5,036 nucleotides of DNA, from the NCBI GenBank assembly GCA_030626685.1, contig DAOUTL010000103.1, positions 1-5,036 on the forward strand. The letters are read 5' to 3'. This document shows positions 1-3,809 of this stretch, piece by piece. The notes beneath the pieces were generated by a model. The model searched no databases. It was not told the origin of the DNA and was given only the letters and a program-made list of their open reading frames with translations. Numbering within the stretch: the stretch's first letter is position 1; each line of letters starts with the position of its first letter. Made by a program: the position numbers and the translations under genes. Origin of the DNA: Candidatus Bathyarchaeota archaeon (GTDB lineage Archaea; Thermoproteota; Bathyarchaeia; Bathyarchaeales; Bathycorpusculaceae).

Positions 1-63
1 AAAGTAGCAGTTCATCCGCTGCAAATTGGGAATGGCGTACGCGTTATTTTTTCTCGTAGGTAA
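1..63 (+). CDS. 3' end of an unidentified gene (partial)
   Basis: Frame 1 is open from the first base through 20 codons to a TAA at 61-63. The residues end in HPLQIGNGVRVIFSRR, which reads like the last beta strand and basic tail of a normal protein. The stop lies only 3 bases before the stop of the gene on the opposite strand (67-69), so the two genes would converge tail to tail, a common compact arrangement that supports both. The product cannot be identified from 20 residues. A chance open frame of this length is possible, so confidence is moderate. Confidence 0.45.
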   Translation, partial: KVAVHPLQIGNGVRVIFSRR

Positions 64-66
64 GTG

Positions 67-342
67 TTATCTTTTTATCCAACCCGTCAGTCTCTGAAGA
101 GGACTCCTCTTGGGCATTTTAAAGAAGTTTCTGTCAAACTTTGGATTGAAGTTTGGATAGTTCTTTTTTAACATCTTGATAGCCTCTTCCAGAGTTTCTT
201 CTTTTGACTTTCTCCTCAACAAATCTCTTCTTCTCCAGGCATTGTAGTAAAGCCTAAGTCTATTTTGGGTCGATCCCTTCGAGCCCTTAGGTATATGCTC
301 TAACTCCGACTTCACTATCCTCGCCATTTCTTCTCTTTTCAT
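67..342 (-). CDS. Small basic hypothetical protein, 91 aa
   Basis: I do not recognise this protein. It has 91 residues, is very rich in Lys and Arg, and contains no cysteine, signal peptide or membrane segment. Residues 1-60 look mostly helical and charged, with a basic stretch WRRRDLLRRKSKEE near 36-49 followed by a helix EEAIKMLKKNYP. The C-terminus (NFFKMPKRSPLQRLTGWIKR) is basic and proline-containing. The composition would suit a nucleic-acid-binding or ribosome-associated protein, but no known motif proves this. The ATG at 342 is chosen because a TATA-like element lies about 33 bases upstream, predicting a leader of roughly 10 bases; there is no strong Shine-Dalgarno sequence. An in-frame ATG at codon 6 is the alternative start. 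The gene converges on the partial gene at 1-63. Confidence 0.7.
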   Translation of the reverse strand: MKREEMARIVKSELEHIPKGSKGSTQNRLRLYYNAWRRRDLLRRKSKEETLEEAIKMLKKNYPNFNPKFDRNFFKMPKRSPLQRLTGWIKR

Positions 343-375
343 GTTATCATCAAATTATTCATATTACTACGACTA

Positions 376-383
376 TATTTAAA
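376..383 (-). promoter_or_regulatory. TATA-box candidate for the 91-aa gene
   Basis: On the minus strand this reads TTTAAATA inside a longer A/T run. It ends 33 bases before the ATG at 342. Archaeal initiation usually falls about 25 bases downstream of the TATA centre, so the transcript would start near 352-355 with a leader of about 10 bases. No upstream BRE is clear. Confidence 0.5.
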
Positions 384-428
384 TTACATTCGCTTCTTAA
401 TGGGCATTCAGAGTAGAGTAGTTTAACC

Positions 429-629
429 TTACAGTAATTCTTCCCCAGTTTGTCTATCAACGCGCAGGGTATAATCGTAACGCTCTTTTAATCCTCTAAT
501 AACTCTCTGATAAGTCTCAACGCATAATCTTTTTAAGCGATCTATTCCGTTCCCGTTTGTTAAAACACACCAATCAACATTCCCAGCGCACGCTTTCTCC
601 ACAACACCGTGCTGTACGCAATTGGTCGC
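429..629 (-). pseudogene. Open frame without a good start, probable gene remnant (66 codons)
   Basis: This fills most of the apparent gap between the 91-aa gene and csaB. On the minus strand, 66 codons are open from just after a TAA (630-632) to a TAA at 429-431. The codons look used: many begin with G or A, and the end resembles a real protein tail (GLKERYDYTLRVDRQTGEEL). Cysteines occur at residues 4, 13, 21 and 36. There is no ATG; the only plausible start in frame is a GTG at 600-602, with no convincing Shine-Dalgarno sequence. The same frame is open on the far side of the TAA (630-716), so the whole could be one gene broken by a stop. I do not recognise the family. A short GTG-initiated functional protein remains possible. 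Confidence 0.4.
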
Positions 630-716
630 TTATTTCATTTTTAGCTTTTTCTTCGCCTCAATCTTCTCTAAAGTCTCTTCCGCTGCCTCTTCGCATGCGC
701 CACGAACTACGCTCAT
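630..716 (-). CDS. Tiny ORF (28 aa) overlapping the csaB 3' end, same frame as 429-629
   Basis: An ATG at 716 opens a 28-codon frame (MSVVRGACEEAAEETLEKIE, then a Lys-rich tail) ending in TAA at 630-632. It overlaps the last 19 codons of csaB in another frame. The codons GAA, GAG, GCA, GCG, AAG and ATT give the G/A-first pattern of expressed archaeal genes, whereas the csaB frame here gives an atypical Arg/Ser/Gly-rich tail. It could be the N-terminus of the broken frame that continues to 429, a frameshifted true C-terminus of csaB, or a short overlapping peptide. The frame has a TAG shortly before the ATG, so it does not extend further upstream. Translation is unproven. Confidence 0.3.
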   Translation of the reverse strand: MSVVRGACEEAAEETLEKIEAKKKLKMK

Positions 717-1908
717 AATTATTATTTGAGTAAACTAACTCTCTCGCTAATTTAGCATTGTAATAACACGCGCTTTGCAATGTTTTTACTTTTGAATTTA
801 ACTTGTACTTTGTTCGCTTTTTCGCCAACATTGCTTCATTTATTTTGTTTAATAAATCAGCTGAGCGCATGTTCTTATAATTACAAGTTAGTGTTTCTTG
901 ATCTATCATCTCCAAGAATTCTAGGATCTTATTGTCAGATGGCGGTACGAAAGATGAAATCGCGCCTATCAAAGCTATCATAGGCACATGCATTGCGGCG
1001 GCGAAAATCAAAGAATGAAGCCTCATTGAAATGACCAGATCTGACTGCCCTGTAATCGCCATTGCCTCTTCTGGTGAACACTTCTTCACGATTAGCTTGA
1101 TCCTCTCGTTGTTTTTCACCATTTTCATTATCTCCACCGCCATTCTTCTGTCATCATCATAGGTGGAAGTTGACATGGGTAGAAAAATCACATCAGCATG
1201 AAAATGGTCTACAAGATAATCGCAGGCTTCAGCTAATATCTGCTTAAGTCTTGAAGACTCTCCGTCGGATCCAGCCCAACGCCGTAGACATATAACTGCT
1301 AACAGTCGATCTTTAGTGATGCCTTTTCGCGCCAGCATCCTAATTGCTGCATCAGGTTTTAGTGGTTGCAAATTAAGAGCAGGATCAGCAGTTACGTAAA
1401 TGGATGGTTTGACTATTCCCGCAAGTTTCAACACCTTTTTTGACCTGCTACCTCTAACAGTGATCAAATCCACGCGATCAACGATGAATCTTGTCAAAAA
1501 CTTTCCGAGCCTTGTTGAAAACGGCTCAGCCCCTACAGCATAAAGCATAACCGGTTTGCCCAACATTTTAGCCCAGCCAATGATGCCTAAGAGAAACAAG
1601 AAGAGTGGAAGGGTCAATCTCCAATCAGTTAGTAAGGTGCCGCCACCAACTATAAGGGCGCCAACCTTGGGTAGAATTTGAGGTAACTTATAGTAGGGAT
1701 ACGCTTTTATCCCATGTTGCTTACTGGCAAGTTTTGGACGCCAAGAAAACACTACGATCTCAATGTTTGGCATCACCTTCTTTAGAGAGGACACAATACC
1801 TGAAAGTATCGCCTCATTACCCGTATTGAGGTCACCATACCAACCACAAATTGCTATGTCTCTTCGCTGAGCTGTATAGGAGCTAAACGTTCTATGGTTC
1901 ACCTCCAT
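658..1908 (-). CDS. csaB: Polysaccharide pyruvyl transferase, CsaB family
   Basis: This enzyme is expected to transfer a pyruvyl group from phosphoenolpyruvate to a sugar of a cell-surface polysaccharide, forming a pyruvate ketal; in bacteria CsaB does this to cell-wall polymers that anchor S-layer proteins. The archaeal target is not known here. The 416 residues show the family's N-terminal Gly-rich loop GWYGDLNTGNEAIL (22-35), the second-strand motif GGGTLLTD (88-95), AVGAEP (124-129), DLITVRGSRS (147-156), ADPAL (174-178) and the C-terminal domain motif SDLVISMRLHSLIFAA (289-304). Residues 99-112 are hydrophobic but lie inside the fold. The usual YDPKV element after the MRLHS region appears as SDNKI (324-328), preceded by about nine extra residues. 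The ATG at 1908 sits immediately before GGAGGTGA with no later start at useful spacing, so a leaderless or short-leader mRNA is likely. The last 23 residues are unusual. Confidence 0.9.
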   Translation of the reverse strand: MEVNHRTFSSYTAQRRDIAICGWYGDLNTGNEAILSGIVSSLKKVMPNIEIVVFSWRPKLASKQHGIKAYPYYKLPQILPKVGALIVGGGTLLTDWRLTLPLFLFLLGIIGWAKMLGKPVMLYAVGAEPFSTRLGKFLTRFIVDRVDLITVRGSRSKKVLKLAGIVKPSIYVTADPALNLQPLKPDAAIRMLARKGITKDRLLAVICLRRWAGSDGESSRLKQILAEACDYLVDHFHADVIFLPMSTSTYDDDRRMAVEIMKMVKNNERIKLIVKKCSPEEAMAITGQSDLVISMRLHSLIFAAAMHVPMIALIGAISSFVPPSDNKILEFLEMIDQETLTCNYKNMRSADLLNKINEAMLAKKRTKYKLNSKVKTLQSACYYNAKLARELVYSNNNYERSSWRMRRGSGRDFRED

Positions 1909-1921
1909 AAATGAAATTTGT

Positions 1922-2140
1922 TTATGGAATAGGTTCCTTAAAAATTATTATTTGCACTACTAAGTATGCGAGCCAAAACTTGAACGACGCCCCAACGCTT
2001 ACATCAACCTTCAGTTCCTGGCGTTTTTCTTCATTTTTACGTTTTTCGCTTTCTCTTGCGCATCCCAAGCATTTGTTCTTCCTGTGGAGGACACGGTTAC
2101 CACAGTAAATGTTACATGGGGACAGTAAACTAATATCCAT
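1922..2140 (-). CDS. Small putative zinc-binding protein upstream of csaB, 72 aa
   Basis: I do not recognise this protein. Residues 9-27 carry four cysteines (C9, C13, then CLGC at 24-27) around CGNRVLHRKNK, which resembles a small zinc finger with one irregular CxxxC half. A highly charged segment follows (RESEKRKNEEKRQELK, about 29-44), then a hydrophobic C-terminal stretch FWLAYLVVQIIIF (about 55-67) that might touch a membrane. Codon use on this strand is G/A-first and looks more like coding than the opposite frame. The stop is 13 bases before the csaB ATG, which fits a two-gene transcript, although a TATA-like element inside its 3' end could drive csaB alone. The CATAAAAGG sequence at about 2185-2193 may be its promoter. 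The start is uncertain because no Shine-Dalgarno sequence is seen. Confidence 0.45.
   Translation of the reverse strand: MDISLLSPCNIYCGNRVLHRKNKCLGCARESEKRKNEEKRQELKVDVSVGASFKFWLAYLVVQIIIFKEPIP
1937..1944 (-). promoter_or_regulatory. TATA-box candidate for csaB
   Basis: The minus strand reads TTTTTAAG, 28 bases before the csaB ATG at 1908. Initiation about 25 bases downstream of its centre would give a leader of only 6-8 bases. This agrees with the lack of a usable Shine-Dalgarno sequence upstream of the ATG. The element lies inside the 3' end of the small ORF 1922-2140, so if that ORF is real the promoter is internal to it. Confidence 0.45.
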
Positions 2141-2246
2141 TGATTTTATTCTATGTATTATAACTTATTAGTCAACAAGGAATCCTTTTATGTGTTGTTA
2201 CATTGTCGCGAGCGCTAAGATATATGAACAAGAGTATATGAAAATC

Positions 2247-2255
2247 ATAAAATAA
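2247..2255 (+). promoter_or_regulatory. TATA-box candidate for the zinc-ribbon gene
   Basis: The sequence ATAAAATAA lies about 70 bases before the ATG at 2326. Initiation would be near 2275-2280, just before the upstream ORF at 2284, leaving a leader of about 45-50 bases for the zinc-ribbon gene. An imperfect direct repeat (tatatgaa at 2221-2228 and 2235-2242, spaced 14 bases) lies just upstream and might bind a regulator or be chance in A/T-rich DNA. Confidence 0.4.
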
Positions 2256-2283
2256 TTAGGTTATGATTGATAGATAAGTTAAA

Positions 2284-2322
2284 ATGAAATTATTCGATTA
2301 TGAAAAATACTGGAAGGAATGA
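2284..2322 (+). CDS. Upstream mini-ORF, 12 codons
   Basis: An ATG at 2284 opens MKLFDYEKYWKE and stops at TGA 2320-2322, three bases before the ATG of the zinc-ribbon gene. It sits just downstream of the predicted transcription start, so it could be translated from a near-leaderless mRNA and end on top of the next gene's Shine-Dalgarno sequence, allowing translational coupling. The peptide has a balanced, protein-like composition with three aromatic residues in a row of seven. It may instead be the remnant N-terminus of a lost gene, or chance. Confidence 0.25.
   Translation: MKLFDYEKYWKE
2312..2318 (+). promoter_or_regulatory. Ribosome binding site for the zinc-ribbon gene
   Basis: GGAAGGA lies seven bases before the ATG at 2326 and supports that start. 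It is inside the last codons of the mini-ORF 2284-2322. Confidence 0.55.
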
Positions 2323-2325
2323 GAC

Positions 2326-2565
2326 ATGAGTGAGAATCAGGTTAAGAGGTGTCCTAAGTGCGGTGGAATAATGATGCCTGGGATTTTGTCAACTAAGGAG
2401 AAACTGCGTTCTGAAACAGATTTCGGCAGGCGCTTGGTACGATTATTTGTTGGTGGATGGGTTCTAAGAAAAGGCGATTTTCAGGGCGACAAGATTATTC
2501 CTTTTTGTTGCAAAAGCTGTGGTTACGTTGAACTTTACAAGGAAATGAAAGAAGAGAAGGAATAA
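2326..2565 (+). CDS. Small zinc-ribbon protein, 79 aa
   Basis: Two CxxC knuckles, CPKCGG (C9, C12) near the N-terminus and CKSCGY (C62, C65) near the C-terminus, form a typical zinc ribbon; C61 adds a third cysteine to the second knuckle. The 50-residue linker has Trp and Gly (VGGWVLRKGDF, 42-52), followed by hydrophobic residues leading into the second knuckle and a charged tail KEMKEEKE. This layout resembles small archaeal and bacterial zinc-ribbon families of unknown function (DUF6487-like, from memory). The final CGYVELY strand is characteristic of such families. The exact biochemical role is unknown; a structural or protein-binding module in the cytoplasm is most likely. A good Shine-Dalgarno sequence supports the start. 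The RHH gene follows 31 bases downstream on the same strand but has its own TATA box within a palindrome. Confidence 0.85.
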   Translation: MSENQVKRCPKCGGIMMPGILSTKEKLRSETDFGRRLVRLFVGGWVLRKGDFQGDKIIPFCCKSCGYVELYKEMKEEKE

Positions 2566-2566
2566 G

Positions 2567-2585
2567 CGTGTATAAAATATACACG
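2567..2585. promoter_or_regulatory. Perfect inverted repeat around a TATA box: operator/promoter candidate
   Basis: CGTGTATA and TATACACG form a perfect 8-bp inverted repeat with a 3-base AAA centre, starting two bases after the stop of the zinc-ribbon gene. The centre reads TATAAAATA, a good archaeal TATA box whose middle is about 22 bases before the ATG at 2597, suggesting a near-leaderless RHH transcript. The downstream arm runs into GGAGAG (2585-2590), a Shine-Dalgarno sequence six bases before the ATG. RHH proteins bind short palindromes and commonly repress their own promoters, so this is a natural autoregulatory operator. A terminator hairpin is less likely because no T run follows. 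Confidence 0.55.
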
Positions 2586-2596
2586 GAGAGAAGAAA

Positions 2597-2725
2597 ATGA
2601 AAGTCAGAACAAACGTGCTAATCGAGAGAGAAGTGTTAGAAAAGACCCGTGAATTAGGCCTTAACGTTTCAAAAGCATGTGAAAACGCATTAAAAAATCT
2701 ACATCAACGCCTTAAGAAACGTTAA
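2597..2725 (+). CDS. Ribbon-helix-helix protein, CcdA-antitoxin-like, 42 aa
   Basis: This 42-residue ORF matches the ribbon-helix-helix pattern: a short beta strand KVRTNVLIE (2-10), helix 1 REVLEKTRELG (11-21), then LNVSKACENALKNL (22-35) as turn plus helix 2, and a basic end HQRLKKR. The LGLNVS...EN.L spacing is like the DNA-binding N-terminal part of CcdA-family antitoxins. RHH proteins of this size dimerise and bind palindromic operators through the strand; the palindrome just upstream fits that. The toxin-binding C-terminal tail of classical CcdA is missing, and no toxin gene follows. Instead a tRNA-Ala lies 57 bases downstream on the other strand. Similar RHH segments occur, to my recollection, at the N-terminus of some archaeal integrases, so this may be an int(N) remnant rather than an antitoxin. 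GGAGAG six bases upstream supports the ATG. Confidence 0.8.
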   Translation: MKVRTNVLIEREVLEKTRELGLNVSKACENALKNLHQRLKKR

Positions 2726-2782
2726 TGCTCAAATCGGAAACCAAATTTTCTCGGTGAAGCTTCTTTTCCAAAGAAAGTTGTG

Positions 2783-2857
2783 TGGACCGGGGGGGATTTG
2801 AACCCCCGACCTCCTGAGTGCAAGTCAGGCGTTCATACCAAACTGAACTACCGGCCC
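2783..2857 (-). tRNA. tRNA-Ala (anticodon TGC)
   Basis: On the minus strand a full cloverleaf folds: acceptor GGGCCGG with CCGGTCC, D stem GTTC/GAAC with GG in the loop, anticodon stem CCTGA/TCAGG with loop CTTGCAC, a 5-base variable region, and T stem GGGGG/CCCCC with loop TTCAAAT. The anticodon TGC (2820-2822) reads Ala GCA and, by wobble, other GCN codons. The acceptor stem has the G3:U70 pair that is the main alanine identity element, and the discriminator base is A. CCA is not encoded (the next bases are CAC). No intron is present. The 3' end faces the RHH gene, the orientation in which archaeal tRNA genes act as integration targets. Confidence 0.96.
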
Positions 2858-2892
2858 ATGTAGGCTGTTCTGAATTGCTTTCGCATTCCAGC

Positions 2893-2900
2893 GATATTTA
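2893..2900 (-). promoter_or_regulatory. TATA-box candidate for tRNA-Ala
   Basis: The minus strand reads CTAAATATC around this site, 36-43 bases before the tRNA 5' end. Initiation would give a short 5' leader of about 10-15 bases removed by RNase P. A second A/T block, CTTTAAATGG near 2931-2940, is too far upstream for the tRNA. Confidence 0.4.
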
Positions 2901-2956
2901 GGTTTTGGGTTTCAATGTAGATTAGTTTACCATTTAAAGCGTTTACACTTGGATAT

Positions 2957-2970
2957 AAAAAAATAGAAAA
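2957..2970 (-). terminator. T-rich terminator downstream of the CxxC-x17-CxxC gene
   Basis: On the minus strand this reads TTTTCTATTTTTTT, beginning 32 bases after the stop codon at 3003. Archaeal RNA polymerase terminates intrinsically on T runs without needing a hairpin. It would separate this transcript from the tRNA-Ala promoter just downstream. Confidence 0.5.
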
Positions 2971-3002
2971 TTTTGGTTTTTGAATTAAAGATGTTAGCTT
3001 AA

Positions 3003-3155
3003 CTAAAATCTTTGTCTCTGGTTTCTTCTTTTTGCCCAGCACTCTCGGCAGTAAACAGGCCTACTCGGGTCAGGTTTGAATGGAACTTCACATTCCTTTC
3101 CGCAATCAGCGCAAACTGCCTTGTGCATCTCTCTGGGCTCTCTTCTGTATGACAT
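3003..3155 (-). CDS. CxxC-x17-CxxC zinc-binding protein, 50 aa
   Basis: The 50-residue product has CADC (15-18) and CREC (36-39) separated by exactly 17 residues (GKECEVPFKPDPSRPVY), the signature of the CxxC-x17-CxxC zinc-binding domain, with an extra cysteine at 22. The consensus elements C.DCGKEC.VPFKP...RPVYC..CW are all present. Flanking segments are basic (MSYRREPREMHK at the start; AKRRNQRQRF at the end), suggesting nucleic-acid or ribosome contact, but the cellular role of this family is not established. The ATG at 3155 is supported by a strong GGAGGTG eight bases upstream; the later in-frame ATG at codon 10 has no such site. It is divergent from the 3'-phosphoesterase gene, with about 184 bases between starts. 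A longer ORF in another frame across its 3' part is a shadow. Confidence 0.9.
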   Translation of the reverse strand: MSYRREPREMHKAVCADCGKECEVPFKPDPSRPVYCRECWAKRRNQRQRF

Positions 3156-3163
3156 ATAGACCG

Positions 3164-3170
3164 CACCTCC
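3164..3170 (-). promoter_or_regulatory. Strong ribosome binding site for the CxxC-x17-CxxC gene
   Basis: GGAGGTG on the minus strand, eight bases before the ATG at 3155, is a near-perfect match to the 16S rRNA 3' end and decides this start over the internal ATG at codon 10. Confidence 0.8.
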
Positions 3171-3236
3171 TATTCGTTAGGCAGAACTAGTTTTTCGGAA
3201 ATCCAGTTCTTGCGTATCTACTCAGCTGACGATGGC

Positions 3237-3244
3237 TTTATAAA
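3237..3244. promoter_or_regulatory. Palindromic TATA box in the divergent intergenic region
   Basis: TTTATAAA reads the same on both strands. On the minus strand it would start the CxxC-x17-CxxC transcript near 3211-3215, with a leader of about 55-60 bases that includes the strong Shine-Dalgarno sequence. On the plus strand it could serve the 3'-phosphoesterase gene with a 70-base leader, but a closer plus-strand candidate, CCTAAAAC near 3295-3302, would give about 13 bases. Which is used cannot be told from sequence. Confidence 0.45.
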
Positions 3245-3339
3245 CTTATCTTTAAGATAATATGCAAACTTTACATTCCGTTTCTAAGTCTCTCCCTAAA
3301 ACTTTTACTTCACCATTTCAATTTCATAAATGAGAAAGT

Positions 3340-3723
3340 ATGTCAGCAACTTTACCGAGAAGATTTGTAATTCAGAAACACCATGCAACGCATTTACATT
3401 ATGATTTTAGACTTGAAATGGACGGTGTCCTGAAAAGCTGGGCTGTGCCTAAGGAACCTCCGACAGAACCTGATGTTAAAAGGTTAGCCGTAGAGGTTGA
3501 GGATCACGCGCTTAGTTACATCAATTTTGAGGGAATAATACCAGAAGGCATGTACGGCGCTGGAAAAGTTGAGATATGGGATAAAGGCACATACACGCTT
3601 AAGCACAGAAGCAAAGACAAAATTGAGTTTACATTGCACGGTGAAAGGCTAAGTGGAGACTATGTACTGATAAGATTTAAAGAAGTCAAAAACTGGTTGT
3701 TCTTCAAAAAGAAATCTCAGTGA
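3340..3723 (+). CDS. Stand-alone LigD-type DNA 3'-phosphoesterase
   Basis: This is the 3'-phosphoesterase (PE) domain that in bacteria forms the N-terminus of the NHEJ ligase LigD. The enzyme heals broken DNA ends by removing a 3'-terminal ribonucleoside and then the 3'-phosphate, leaving a 3'-OH that a ligase or polymerase can use; it needs Mn2+. At 127 residues it is close to a complete single domain. The core KHHATHLHYDFRLEMDG (13-29) holds H14, H20 and D22, and VEDHALSY holds H56; their spacing matches the active-site His/His/Asp/His set of Pseudomonas LigD PE. R24, E26 and the FEGIIPEGMYGAG loop (63-75) are also conserved. Free-standing archaeal versions are known from Methanosarcina and Korarchaeum. 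No Ku, ligase or polymerase domain is adjacent, so it probably works as a separate end-healing enzyme. Its Shine-Dalgarno sequence is weak (GAGAAAG). Confidence 0.95.
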   Translation: MSATLPRRFVIQKHHATHLHYDFRLEMDGVLKSWAVPKEPPTEPDVKRLAVEVEDHALSYINFEGIIPEGMYGAGKVEIWDKGTYTLKHRSKDKIEFTLHGERLSGDYVLIRFKEVKNWLFFKKKSQ

Positions 3724-3799
3724 AATCCTATCTTGTCGAAAATACTCCTTTAACAGCAAACTTTTTACATGCATTCTTCCTTTTTAGGTTCTTTCAAGT

Positions 3800-3804
3800 G
3801 GTGG
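3800..3804 (+). promoter_or_regulatory. Ribosome binding site for the M29 peptidase
   Basis: GGTGG five bases before the ATG at 3810 is a usable archaeal Shine-Dalgarno core and supports this start. The T-rich stretches in the 86-base gap before it (around 3761-3766 and 3778-3785) may terminate the phosphoesterase transcript. Confidence 0.5.
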
Positions 3805-3809
3805 ATTAA

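Noticed and set aside
780..983. 67-codon + strand ORF
   Set aside because: It lies antisense inside csaB, whose conserved motifs prove the other strand is coding.
1911..2108. 65-codon + strand ORF
   Set aside because: It is rich in Ser, Phe and Leu, as expected of the complement of a Lys/Glu-rich minus-strand frame, and has no recognisable motif; the minus-strand ORF 1922-2140 explains it better.
2205..2216. Adjacent palindromes tcgcga and agcgct
   Set aside because: Each is only six bases, they have no related copies nearby, and they are not placed relative to a promoter in a convincing way.
2567..2585. Inverted repeat as a hairpin terminator of the zinc-ribbon gene
   Set aside because: No T run follows the stem (the next bases are gagagaag), and the repeat contains a well-placed TATA box for the next gene.
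2726..2863. Open + strand frame through the tRNA encoding GDLNPRPPECKSG
   Set aside because: This is the translation of a tRNA gene on the opposite strand, not a stand-alone protein; it is used only as a frame clue for the integrase idea.
2848..3042. 64-codon minus-strand ORF
   Set aside because: It starts inside the CxxC-x17-CxxC gene in another frame and ends inside the tRNA-Ala; the T-rich terminator and tRNA promoter lie within it.
3330..3342. ATG at 3330 as the start of the phosphoesterase
   Set aside because: It is in a different frame from the conserved protein; the in-frame ATG at 3340 gives the expected domain length.
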